Origin: JAGORM01 sp964406795
GTDB taxonomy: Bacteria > Patescibacteriota > Microgenomatia > Levybacterales > GWA1-39-11
Reading direction: 5' to 3'
Assembly (NCBI GenBank): GCA_964406795.1
Contig: CAYOTA010000004.1
Location: forward strand, 53,851-117,850
Length of the DNA: 64,000 nt
Below the pieces are notes generated by a model. That model was not told where the DNA came from. It saw nothing but the letters and a program-made list of their open reading frames with translations, and ran no database searches. Made by a program: the position numbers and the translations under genes. This document shows, piece by piece, positions 7,272 to 14,060 of the stretch (within the stretch, counting starts at the first letter, position 1; each line of letters begins with the position of its first letter).

Positions 7272-8266
7272 GCCACAGCCCCCCTTTGGCGCTCATCCTC
7301 CGCCCGGGAGACGGCCACCCGCACATCCCTCTGCCGACCCAGTTCAAGCGCCGCATCAATGCTCTCGGTAGAGAACCATCCGAGCGCGGACGAACCCCAC
7401 ACGCCACAGCCCTCTCCCAGAAACGCCTCCGGGCTCAGCGAGTCGCGGAGTTCGCGGATCCCGCGGTCATTGCGGAAGAGGTCGCGAAAGGTCTTACCCT
7501 TCGTCGCGCTCGGCAACTGGGAGTAGTCCTTGTAGCAGAAGCCGAAGGTCCACACGTCCGGGCTGCCGCGCCGCTCCCGCTTCAACAGCGCCCGGTGGGT
7601 GCGAAGCGAGGGGTGCTGAGCACCTTCTGCAGTGGCCGTGCGGATCACCTTGTTGCCCCATATCGGGTGGTCCTGATTGCGGGATTCGCGGGTGCAACGT
7701 CCGATCAGTTGCTTGGCCACGTTGGCATTGGCCTGTTCGGCCTTGGTCCACTCGTCCATCAGCAGCGTGTTGCACCGCAATGAAGCCAGCGTCCGGCTCT
7801 CCTGCGCCACCGAGGGCGCCGGCATGTTCACCAGGCTGCCGTTGCGATAGTACATCTTCCACGAGGACGGGTCCCGCAGCCCCGGGCGGGACTTCTCGTC
7901 CCCTTCCTCGGAGAAACGGCCCAACTGGGACCGGAAGAGCGGCGTGCCCAAGCTCGCGTAGTAGGACCAATACTGGTCCTTGCCGATCTGGAAGGTGGGG
8001 AAGATCACCAGCACCCGGTGATCCGGGATCAACATGGCCCGGAGTTGGGTGATGGCCCAATTCACGAAGGTCTTGCCCGTGGAAAACCCAGAGTGATCCT
8101 CCACGCTGCGGGTAAACCAGATCATGCGTGCCCGGGCGGCCTGGAAGGCATCCAACCGAACGCGGAAGAAGACGTGAATGGCCATCACCGGATCACACAA
8201 CAGGTCTTCGACCATGTCGTCGGAGATCCGGTTCCGGGCCGGGACGCTTGGGCTATGGATTTCCAT
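7268..8266 (-). CDS. Terminase ATPase subunit, module 2
   Basis: 332 residues from the ATG at 8264-8266. A Walker A-like loop is seen in DHSGFSTGKTFVNW (about residue 55), a strand VLVIFPTFQIGKDQYW after it, and Walker B in NTLLMDEWTKAE (about 160). VIRTATAEGAQHPS fits the coupling motif. The nuclease half is in the next gene. Splitting the motor from the nuclease is uncommon in tailed phages. It is not similar by eye to the terminase at 45535-46932. Confidence 0.72.
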   Translation of the reverse strand: MEIHSPSVPARNRISDDMVEDLLCDPVMAIHVFFRVRLDAFQAARARMIWFTRSVEDHSGFSTGKTFVNWAITQLRAMLIPDHRVLVIFPTFQIGKDQYWSYYASLGTPLFRSQLGRFSEEGDEKSRPGLRDPSSWKMYYRNGSLVNMPAPSVAQESRTLASLRCNTLLMDEWTKAEQANANVAKQLIGRCTRESRNQDHPIWGNKVIRTATAEGAQHPSLRTHRALLKRERRGSPDVWTFGFCYKDYSQLPSATKGKTFRDLFRNDRGIRELRDSLSPEAFLGEGCGVWGSSALGWFSTESIDAALELGRQRDVRVAVSRAEDERQRGAVA

Positions 8267-9506
8267 CGTTCTCGGGAGTTGCAAGGTCCGGATACTCATC
8301 CTCCTCCCGGGTCAGGTCGGGGACCGGTTCACCCGCATCCTGCACCGCTTCACGCACGGCGGCTTTGAATCCGGCATCCAGCTTCCCGAGCACGCCGGGC
8401 TTGAGTTGAGGCTGCCACGCCGCGTCCCACAGACCCTCCCGGGCCGCATTCACGTAGGCCACCCAACCCACGCGATACCTTGGCTCAGGGTTCTGCGTGC
8501 TGGTGCGCAGCATCACCTGCACTTCGGCCATGGTGAAAATCCCATCGACCAAGCGGGTGCTGCCGTCCCGCCGATACTCGGCGATGGCGTCCACGATCTC
8601 GGTGACGGCTCCCCGGAAGTCCATGGCCTGACCCGTGATGTTGAACCACGGGGCGCGCTCGGCGATCCGATCCACCACCTGATCGTACTCCCGAGTGCAG
8701 GCAGATAGGTCCTCCGAGTATTGCCTCCCGCGCTTCCGCTCGTTCACATCGAGAGCCGCCGGATCCACCTCGGCCACCGCCTCCTGAAGACGGTGCATGC
8801 GCACCTCCAGCAACAACGCGGCCCGGGCATGACCGGATACGATCTTGTCCTTGAGCAGCGGCTCCCATTCCCGCACTCGCGTCGCCAAGGACGCGGAGAG
8901 CCTGCCATCATCGTTCCACAAGGCCTGAGGAAACGAGTAGCGGGCGAGGATGTCGGCATCGCTCTCGGTCAAAGGAGGCGGGACGGGGCGTTCCGGCGGT
9001 CGTTCTGCGGGCAGAATCGGCAGCGGCACCCCGGCGGGTGGAGCGGTGGCCGCTTTCCAGGCGCGGCGCAGAATCTCCAGTTCGTCTCGGAGCTGCGCCG
9101 CGGTGACGCCCATCTCCTCCTGAACCAGACGCCTCGAGGTGGGGCGGCACCGGTCCGGGTCTGCCCCCACCGGAAGGATCACCGGGAACACGCCGTAGAT
9201 CCGCGCCACCATGGCCCAACCTCGCTGGTGCGTGACCAGCACTCCATGCCAATCCGGCAGCATTTCCGCGCTTAAGCCATCAAACTCAGCGGATAACCCA
9301 GCGAAGTCCTCCACCCTCCAATCCTCACCGCCGTAGTGGTACTCCGCAGCCTCGCCCACCACAGGCACCGCCCCGCGGCGGCGACGGCGCGTCTTCGGGG
9401 CGGGCAGCGCAGGCGGCTCCGGGGTGATTGGCCCCGAGCAATCCACCGGCGGAACGGGCGGCAGCGCAGGGAAGAGCGGTAGCCCTGGCGGGCGGGGGCC
9501 ACTCAT
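8253..9506 (-). CDS. Packaging-associated protein, unknown
   Basis: 417 residues from the ATG at 9504-9506 (ATGA overlap upstream). The proline-rich first 50 residues end in a basic patch TRRRRRGAVP. The rest is helical, with EEMGVTAAQLRDELEILRR and a C-terminal part ending acidic. Its place directly before the terminase ATPase fits a small terminase or DNA-recognition subunit, though it is long for that. No HTH motif is certain. It overlaps the next gene by 14 bases. Confidence 0.45.
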   Translation of the reverse strand: MSGPRPPGLPLFPALPPVPPVDCSGPITPEPPALPAPKTRRRRRGAVPVVGEAAEYHYGGEDWRVEDFAGLSAEFDGLSAEMLPDWHGVLVTHQRGWAMVARIYGVFPVILPVGADPDRCRPTSRRLVQEEMGVTAAQLRDELEILRRAWKAATAPPAGVPLPILPAERPPERPVPPPLTESDADILARYSFPQALWNDDGRLSASLATRVREWEPLLKDKIVSGHARAALLLEVRMHRLQEAVAEVDPAALDVNERKRGRQYSEDLSACTREYDQVVDRIAERAPWFNITGQAMDFRGAVTEIVDAIAEYRRDGSTRLVDGIFTMAEVQVMLRTSTQNPEPRYRVGWVAYVNAAREGLWDAAWQPQLKPGVLGKLDAGFKAAVREAVQDAGEPVPDLTREEDEYPDLATPENDGNP

Positions 9507-10222
9507 GGAACGCCGTTCCTTTCGGCCGCCGCGACCAGCTCGGGCCACTTCTCCAAAGCCGCTTCGGCGGAGGCCGGCAGTTCGCTGGCCCCGCTTTGGC
9601 GCAGAAACGAGAGCCACACGAGCACGCTTCGCACGCCCGCCTCAGCCGAGGAGACGGCCACCCGAGCCGCCGTGGCGAGCAAACCGGGAGGCAGGGTGTG
9701 CCCCGCGCGCACGACCCCACCCAGAACCCGATCCAGATTGATGACCAAGGCTCGCGCATCACGCAAGGCGCTCGGCGGAATAGCGCGACCGGCTTCGTCT
9801 AGGATCCGGTCTACCGGAATCAGCGGGAGCTCCTTCATCGCTATATCCTGCGCGACGCGCATCTGGCGGTTGACGCCTGCTGTCATGCCGCCCTTGCCCT
9901 GCGGGTGCATGGAGCGAGCGTCCAGGTGCGGATTAAGCTCCGCGAAGAGCTGGCAGAAGAAGCCACCATCCACCGCCTTCAGCAGCGGCACGGCTCCGGA
10001 AGCTGCCGCCAAGACGTCCTTGCTATGCAGCCCGAACTGGCACTCCAAATGTTCGGACGGGATGAAGCCGGCCCGGCGGGTGGATTGCGCCAAGGAGGCC
10101 AATTCCAACCACAGAATCAGCACCGCCCGGTGCGCGTCCTTCTCCACGGGCCGATTCCAAGCCCGCACCTCCACTCGGTGCATAATGTCCTTCGGCAGCA
10201 CTACTTCGGATTCGTTATTCAC
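9503..10222 (-). CDS. Hypothetical protein upstream of terminase module 2
   Basis: 239 residues from the GTG at 10220-10222, which overlaps the upstream stop. The first 120 residues (LILWLELASLAQSTRRAGFI, FFCQLFAELNPHLD) are helical and recall small phage replication or packaging helpers. The second half is Ala/Leu-rich. I do not recognise the family. Confidence 0.45.
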   Translation of the reverse strand: MNNESEVVLPKDIMHRVEVRAWNRPVEKDAHRAVLILWLELASLAQSTRRAGFIPSEHLECQFGLHSKDVLAAASGAVPLLKAVDGGFFCQLFAELNPHLDARSMHPQGKGGMTAGVNRQMRVAQDIAMKELPLIPVDRILDEAGRAIPPSALRDARALVINLDRVLGGVVRAGHTLPPGLLATAARVAVSSAEAGVRSVLVWLSFLRQSGASELPASAEAALEKWPELVAAAERNGVP

Positions 10223-10457
10223 GGCTTGCAGCACTCCTTTCGTGGTTGATTTCGAGCCACCGACGCAGCGTGGTAATTGCCTCCCTGACATCCTGCTCGA
10301 GATTCTTGTGTTTACGCCCGCGGCGCAGGAGCTTCTTCACCGCTTGGAAAAGGACCGGATCGAGCCCGTACTCGATGGCTATTCGGTAGGGGTCCAACAG
10401 CACCCCAGCGACGCGGATCTTGTAGGGGTCTCTATTGCGCACAATGTTCATTATCAC
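10215..10457 (-). CDS. Small conserved phage protein
   Basis: 80 residues with a pattern common in phages and plasmids: DPYRIAIEYG, QAVKKLLRRGRKHKNLEQDV and EAITTLRRWLEI. Function unknown. The start is probably the GTG in the hairpin GTCGTGATAATG (10451-10476), which also precedes the genes at 47098 and 63301. It is the first backbone gene after the cassette array. Confidence 0.65.
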   Translation of the reverse strand: MIMNIVRNRDPYKIRVAGVLLDPYRIAIEYGLDPVLFQAVKKLLRRGRKHKNLEQDVREAITTLRRWLEINHERSAASRE

Positions 10458-10476
10458 GACTATTGTCGTCTAATCA
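10451..10476 (-). repeat. Array-end hairpin carrying a GTG start
   Basis: Minus strand: GATTAGACGACAATAGTCGT then GATAATG. ACGAC and GTCGT form a short stem, and GTG of GTCGTGATAA is the start of the 10457 gene. It directly follows the CCGAAC end of the last cassette. Related sequences sit at 808-826, 47091-47126 and 63294-63329. Confidence 0.5.
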
Positions 10477-11120
10477 GTGTTCGGAGGTGGTACAGGGCGC
10501 CAGGCGGTCACGAGCTCGCTGCTCCCTTCCCACGAAACGAATCCGGCACCGCGGTAGTATCGCGCTTCGTAGATACCTCCAGCGGTTCGCACTTGGACGA
10601 CTTGCCCGTCAAGTGGTCGGCGAGCATCGATGCCAAACCATCCATACAAATCAGCGGTCTCTGTGTTCGGGGATTGAAAGCCGACTGGTCCCGGTGGACC
10701 TGCTGGAGCATCGATTATTCCAGTCTCGCCGGTCGGCGCGGCGCTTGGTTTGTTGTATTGGCCACGACTTTCCATACCTTCCCGGGCCGCGCAGGAGATG
10801 GCCTGCTCTGGCTGGTATCCGGTACCCGTGGCCGTTGGAACGTCTGTGTTCGTTGGTGGTAGGACAGGCCGGCTCCATTCAACACCAGCGCTGGCGCTGA
10901 CATCGTACTTCGGCCCCCATCCGCCCGATCCGTCGATGTACTCCCAACGGAGATCTCTCCTGTGTGGGTCAACCCACAGCGGCCTAAAAACCCTCACCAG
11001 CCGCCAGTGTCCTCTCGCTATAGACGTGCCGCGGAACCAGTAGTATCCCGGCTCTGTTGGGAGCCCCGAACCCACCACGTGAGCGGGCAGCGGGTCAGTT
11101 GTGGTCGTTGGGGTGCTCAT
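10470..11120 (-). CDS. Cassette-array protein, apparently two cassettes fused
   Basis: 216 residues. The N-terminal tag DPLPAHVVGSG is encoded by the attC-like site at 11064-11151. A PNT tag (GFQSPNTETAD) occurs at mid-protein as well as at the very end (PPPNTD), so two cassette bodies appear joined in frame. The part before the internal tag contains a module shared with the 11713-12201 protein. The second body (LDGQVVQVRTAGGIYEARYY) is short and beta-rich. Function unknown. Confidence 0.65.
   Translation of the reverse strand: MSTPTTTTDPLPAHVVGSGLPTEPGYYWFRGTSIARGHWRLVRVFRPLWVDPHRRDLRWEYIDGSGGWGPKYDVSASAGVEWSRPVLPPTNTDVPTATGTGYQPEQAISCAAREGMESRGQYNKPSAAPTGETGIIDAPAGPPGPVGFQSPNTETADLYGWFGIDARRPLDGQVVQVRTAGGIYEARYYRGAGFVSWEGSSELVTAWRPVPPPNTD
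10663..10838 (-). repeat. 176-bp module, copy 1
   Basis: Nearly identical in length and sequence to 11744-11919 (about nine bases in ten by eye, no gaps needed). It encodes the same-frame peptide with QPEQAISCA, GMESRGQ, NKPSAAP, GETG and APAGPPGPVG, ending in the PNT tag. The right edge is GTTCGG-type core sequence, suggesting movement with a cassette end. Confidence 0.75.
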
Positions 11121-11151
11121 GATTCGCTGCCGCTCCGTTCGGTGTTCGGAC
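11064..11151 (-). repeat. Translated attC-like site between cassette genes
   Basis: Minus strand: CCGAACACCGAACGGAGCGG CAGCG on the left pairs with CGCTGCCCGCTCACGTGGTG GGTTCGG on the right. The left arm encodes the SPNTERSGSES tail of the upstream protein and the right arm the DPLPAHVVGSG head of the next. The ATGA overlap is in the loop. Confidence 0.65.
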
Positions 11152-11716
11152 TTTCGTCCGTCAGCAGCCGTTTCACCGCAAGCCCGATAACAAGAGCGAG
11201 ACTGTCCCCGGTCTCACCATAACGCCGCCCCGCCTTGCTGGTGATCTCGACGCACGCCGATCCAGCCGACCCGCTCCCAATTCCCCACCGTTCCACGATC
11301 TGTCGCAGTCTCTCGAGCAGCCCGATTGCGCAGTGGAGGTGCGATGAATATCCGGGGACAACTCGGGAGATTCTCCAGGAGACAAGCGGCCTGAAATCCG
11401 CGGCGGTCGCCGTGCTTGGCAGGCCGAATTGCTTGCAAATATCCGGCTTCCAGTTTTTCCACATCTCGGGCCATAGCGATTCCGCGGATCGATCGTTGAG
11501 TGATCTGATCAAACTCTCCCTGTCGGCGCGGTTCCGCGGGGTGTCGTATGGCGTCCCAAAACCTTCGAGTGGCACACCGTCAAGGCAGAGAGAGATAAAG
11601 TCGCTCGGCGCTTCACCAAGCAGGGCGCTCAATTCGAAATCGAGCGGCGATCCGGTGAGTATAACGTCCGAACCAGCCGCCTGAGCGGCCGTCGATTTCG
11701 GGTCGGGTGTAGTCAT
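11117..11716 (-). CDS. Cassette-array protein, unknown function
   Basis: 199 residues from ATG 11714-11716 (ATGA overlap). The tags are TAAQAAGSD at the start and SPNTERSGSES at the end. The body is a plausible globular alpha/beta protein with ELSALLGEAPSDFISLCLDG, ESLWPEMWKNWKPDICKQFG and IVERWGIGSGSAGSACVEI. I recognise no family. The cassette starts with GTTCGGAC and ends with GTCCGAAC, an 8-base complement. Confidence 0.7.
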   Translation of the reverse strand: MTTPDPKSTAAQAAGSDVILTGSPLDFELSALLGEAPSDFISLCLDGVPLEGFGTPYDTPRNRADRESLIRSLNDRSAESLWPEMWKNWKPDICKQFGLPSTATAADFRPLVSWRISRVVPGYSSHLHCAIGLLERLRQIVERWGIGSGSAGSACVEITSKAGRRYGETGDSLALVIGLAVKRLLTDESPNTERSGSES

Positions 11717-11753
11717 GGATTCGTTCCTCCGCCGCTCGGCTTGGTGTTCGGAG
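11666..11753 (-). repeat. Translated attC-like site between cassette genes
   Basis: Minus strand: CCGAACACCAAGCCGAGCGG on the left against the right half, whose reverse complement is CCGAACCAGCCGCCTGAGCGG. GAGCGGC-type arms pair. The site encodes PNTKPSGGGTNP of the upstream protein and TAAQAAGSD of the downstream one, with ATGA in the loop. Confidence 0.65.
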
Positions 11754-12201
11754 ATTGAATGCCAACTGGTCCTGGTGGACCTGCTGGAGCTTCGATACTT
11801 CCAGTCTCGCCGGCCGGCGCGGCGCTTGGTTTGTTGTTTTGGCCACGGCTTTCCATACCTTCCAGGGCCGCGCAGGAAATGGCCTGCTCTGGCTGGCATC
11901 CGATACCCGTGGCCGTTGGTAAGCGCTTCAGGATCTTCGCTCGGATCTGGCGCAGAAATCGCGCCGAATTCTCCAGCTTCTGGACCCGGACCTCGATTTC
12001 CGGATAGGCCCCATCCCAGACCCAGCCCCTGCCGCCATTGGCCGCGAACCCTTCGCACCAGGTGCGAGCCTCCGCGTCGAGTCGATCCGCGGCACGGCGG
12101 AGGTCGTCAAGGTCGCCGGAGCACAGTAGGGAACGAGGCTCCGAACCAGCCTCCGAACCCGCCGGCTCAACGACGTTCGGTTGTGTGGGGGTCGCGCTCA
12201 T
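11713..12201 (-). CDS. Cassette-array protein with helical body and shared tail module
   Basis: 162 residues. The N-terminal tag is VVEPAGSEAGSE and the C-terminal tag SPNTKPSGGGTNP. The body is helical (LDDLRRAADRLDAEARTW, VRVQKLENSARFLRQIRAKI). Residues from about 92 on are the 176-bp shared module with a collagen-like APAGPPGPVG. Cassette start GTTCGGAG and end CTCCGAAC are complementary over 8 bases. Confidence 0.68.
   Translation of the reverse strand: MSATPTQPNVVEPAGSEAGSEPRSLLCSGDLDDLRRAADRLDAEARTWCEGFAANGGRGWVWDGAYPEIEVRVQKLENSARFLRQIRAKILKRLPTATGIGCQPEQAISCAALEGMESRGQNNKPSAAPAGETGSIEAPAGPPGPVGIQSPNTKPSGGGTNP
11744..11919 (-). repeat. 176-bp module, copy 2
   Basis: Partner of 10663-10838. 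It is in the same frame in both genes, so the two proteins share about 58 residues although their remaining parts differ. Confidence 0.75.
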
Positions 12202-12238
12202 GGCTTTTGGTCTCCGTCGTTGGCCTTGGTGTTCGGAG
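12151..12238 (-). repeat. Translated attC-like site between cassette genes
   Basis: Minus strand left arm CCGAACACCAAGGCCAACGACG; reverse complement of the right arm CCGAACCCGCCGGCTCAACGACG. The inner sequence CAACGACG is specific to this junction yet present in both arms, so the arms covary from junction to junction. It encodes SPNTKANDGDQKP and QPNVVEPAGSE. Confidence 0.7.
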
Positions 12239-12674
12239 AATTAACCGGCCTCATGGTTACAGTCGTCCCCATTTCCAGGGCCGCCCGCGCATGCTCAAGG
12301 ACGTATTCTAGATCCCCGGCAGCGCAGATGTCTGGGGCGATTGCCCCGGGTCTCATGGGGGACTTGATTTCGTATCGGTCCGAGTTCGGTGCCGTTGTTG
12401 CTTGATTCGTCGCCACCGGGTCAGCCTCGAATGCGTAGGTGCCGCGTGGAGTCATCTCGATCCTGAATAGGCGAACGCCGCCACGCCGCATCTTCTCGGC
12501 GAGCAAACTGGCATGTCTCGTCCACCACTCTCCTGGGTTGCAGACCGGACATCTTGGATAAGATGGCTGTTCGTCCTTTTGCTCGTAACCGCAGATCGAG
12601 CATCGGCGCGTCATGGGGAAGTTTTCCGAACCCGCCGCCTGAGCGGTCGGGGTTGGGTTTTGTGGCGTGCTCAT
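12198..12674 (-). CDS. Cassette-array zinc-ribbon protein
   Basis: 158 residues. Head tag TPTAQAAGSE, tail tag SPNTKANDGDQKP. A four-cysteine ribbon follows the head (RRCSICGYEQ then YPRCPVCNPGEW). The rest includes FRIEMTPRGTYAFEADP and a helix LEYVLEHARAALEMG. Likely a small nucleic-acid or protein-binding adaptor; the function is not known. Confidence 0.7.
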   Translation of the reverse strand: MSTPQNPTPTAQAAGSENFPMTRRCSICGYEQKDEQPSYPRCPVCNPGEWWTRHASLLAEKMRRGGVRLFRIEMTPRGTYAFEADPVATNQATTAPNSDRYEIKSPMRPGAIAPDICAAGDLEYVLEHARAALEMGTTVTMRPVNSPNTKANDGDQKP

Positions 12675-12711
12675 GCTTCAGGTCCTCCGCCGCTGACTTC
12701 GGTGTTCGGCA
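12624..12711 (-). repeat. Translated attC-like site between cassette genes
   Basis: Minus strand left arm CCGAACACCGAAGTCAGCGG CGG; reverse complement of the right arm CCGAACCCGCCGCCTGAGCGG TCGG. It encodes LPNTEVSGGGPEA and TPTAQAAGSE, with the ATGA overlap in the loop. Confidence 0.65.
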
Positions 12712-13078
12712 GATATTGGCGGTACCAATCCAACGTGTTCGGCGTCCACGGGCGGCGGCCTTTTTCTAAGTCCGAGACGTAGGGAGCGGAGCATCCCATC
12801 CGACGGGCCATCTCCCGGATCGACAGCCCTTGACGCTCTCTCTCCTCGCGCATACTGGCCCCAACGGCTTCATGGTCCCATTCGGATCGCTGGTTCCATG
12901 TATCGACTGCGTCCTCGCGGTCGAAAAATCCGTTCGTTTCGACTGGGCACACAGGGCATCTGGCGCGCCACACATTCGCGCATTCGTACACCTCCGCCAG
13001 ACCCCCACAAAAAGGGCATGGGTACAGTTCCGAACCCGCCGCCTGAGCGGTCGGGGGTGTGGTCTGGGGTTCATTCAT
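12671..13078 (-). CDS. Lar-like zinc finger fused to an XRE-type HTH, cassette gene
   Basis: 135 residues from ATG 13076-13078. After the head tag TPPTAQAAGSE comes a restriction-alleviation (Lar) type finger: LYPCPFCGGLAEVYE, RARCPVCPVETNGFF, then the usual AVDTWNQR end. Residues 75-115 form an XRE HTH (RQGLSIREMARRMGCSAPYV, then SDLEKGRRPWTP). The tail tag is LPNTEVSGGGPEA. It may act against host restriction or as a small regulator. Confidence 0.75.
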   Translation of the reverse strand: MNEPQTTPPTAQAAGSELYPCPFCGGLAEVYECANVWRARCPVCPVETNGFFDREDAVDTWNQRSEWDHEAVGASMREERERQGLSIREMARRMGCSAPYVSDLEKGRRPWTPNTLDWYRQYLPNTEVSGGGPEA

Positions 13079-13085
13079 AGTCTTC
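13031..13085 (-). repeat. 55-bp exact repeat (copy at 63946-64000)
   Basis: The right arm of an attC-like site plus the first codons of the 12671-13078 gene (MNEPQTTPPTAQAAGS) and 7 bases upstream. It is identical base for base to the last 55 bases of the window, where it starts a different gene body. Sequence before it differs. Confidence 0.9.
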
Positions 13086-13310
13086 GCTCCAATCGAGGTC
13101 GTCTGCGCTGAAATCCGGATCGTGCCCCAACCTGTCACAGAGTCCTCCGGCCAGCACGCCAGCGCATGGACAGTCGTGGGGCGGACGGCAGGCGCAGTCC
13201 TTCGCGGATTCCTCAACGAATCGCAGGTACTCCACGGACTCGTACGGGTCCACACTGTCCGAACCCGGCACGTGAGCGGGCAGCGGTTCCGTTGGGGTGT
13301 CGGTCTTCAT
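13071..13310 (-). CDS. Cassette-array Cys-rich protein
   Basis: 79 residues. Head tag TPTEPLPAHVPGSD; then SAKDCACRPPHDCPCAGVL, a compact cysteine cluster, and an acidic tail (DDLDWSEDYE). It lacks the PNT tail, and the junction with the next gene lacks a clear left arm. It overlaps the next start by eight bases. Confidence 0.6.
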   Translation of the reverse strand: MKTDTPTEPLPAHVPGSDSVDPYESVEYLRFVEESAKDCACRPPHDCPCAGVLAGGLCDRLGHDPDFSADDLDWSEDYE

Positions 13311-13344
13311 CTGGTGTCGCTGCCGCTCCGTTTGGTGTTCGGCG
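13257..13344 (-). repeat. Translated attC-like site between cassette genes
   Basis: Minus strand left arm CCGAACACCAAACGGAGCGG CAGCG; reverse complement of the right arm CCGAACCCGGCACGTGAGCGGG CAGCG. It encodes PPNTKRSGSDTR and TEPLPAHVPGSD. It matches the 11064-11151 site in class: an RSGS-type tail is again paired with a DPLPAH-type head. Confidence 0.65.
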
Positions 13345-13582
13345 GCTGCGCGTCCGCAAGGGCGGTCAGCTCATTGGATAGAATTCGCACCTGGTCCTCC
13401 GTCACGCGCACGGAGTAAACCTCGTCGCACATCTCTCGGATCTCGATCTTCCCATCAGGCAGCCGACTGATCCGCATGATTCGAGAGCGATCCAGTCCCT
13501 CCAGAACCGATGCGAATTCTGTCAGCCCATCAAACGCCGACGAGTCGATTTCGAGCATCGTCGGCCAGAGTGCATTCGTCAT
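13307..13582 (-). CDS. First protein of the cassette array, unknown function
   Basis: 91 residues with a C-terminal PPNTKRSGSDTR tag but no GS-type head tag, so it may be the fixed first gene or the remnant of one. The body is small and beta-rich (RIMRISRLPDGKIEIREM, VRVTEDQVRILSNELTAL). Family not recognised. Confidence 0.6.
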   Translation of the reverse strand: MTNALWPTMLEIDSSAFDGLTEFASVLEGLDRSRIMRISRLPDGKIEIREMCDEVYSVRVTEDQVRILSNELTALADAQPPNTKRSGSDTR

Positions 13583-13679
13583 GGCATTCCATCAGCCCAC
13601 AACAACACGGACAGTATAACTGATCCGTCAGCGATTTGATCATGCCTTCTCGGATCGTTTGAACTTCTTGTGCGCTCAT
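13530..13679 (-). CDS. Possible small Cys-rich protein
   Basis: A 49-codon frame from ATG 13677-13679 to the TGA at 13532-13530. The product has MSAQEVQTIREGMIKSLTDQ, then YCPCCCGLMECHDEC, a zinc-finger-like cluster. It overlaps the start of the 13307-13582 gene by 53 bases. The Cys spacing makes it plausible; the overlap makes it uncertain. Confidence 0.4.
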   Translation of the reverse strand: MSAQEVQTIREGMIKSLTDQLYCPCCCGLMECHDECTLADDARNRLVGV

Positions 13680-13691
13680 GGCATTAACCGG

Positions 13692-14060
13692 TTATCTCGC
13701 AGGAACGTTCCACGATCCTTTGGCGCACAACAACCCCTCGGACCGCGCCTGCTCCGGGTTTGCCGCAATCCAGTCGTGGCAGCTTCGGCAAACCGCGACC
13801 CAGAAGCGCGTGTCCATGAGCAGCGTCCCGACCCGTCCACGCGTGTGGTGAATGTCCGCCGTCAGCTTCGCGCATCCCGCCCGTTCGCAATGTCGATGCT
13901 CCCGCTTATACGCATCCGCCTTTACCCGGTATTCACGCATCCTCCGCGCCATTGATTTCGATCTGCGTGCGATCCTCTTCGGTTGAGCATTTGTCGACAC
14001 AACGGCCCCCGAGACGGTCGTCCAGTTGGCCTTCGGACGTTTTGGCTTACGGTTTTTCAT
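13692..14060 (-). CDS. HNH-like nuclease
   Basis: 122 residues from ATG 14058-14060, overlapping the upstream gene. A basic N-terminus (MKNRKPKRPKANW, IARRSKSMARRM) precedes an HNH-type core: HCERAGCAKLTADIHHTRG, then GTLLMDTRFWVAVCRSCHDW. It resembles the HNH proteins near phage replication genes; probably a nicking or recombination helper. Confidence 0.7.
   Translation of the reverse strand: MKNRKPKRPKANWTTVSGAVVSTNAQPKRIARRSKSMARRMREYRVKADAYKREHRHCERAGCAKLTADIHHTRGRVGTLLMDTRFWVAVCRSCHDWIAANPEQARSEGLLCAKGSWNVPAR

Noticed and set aside
5775..7526. Long plus-strand frame of 583 codons
   Set aside because: It lies opposite the terminase and beta-helix genes and is a GC-rich shadow with no ribosome site or domain.
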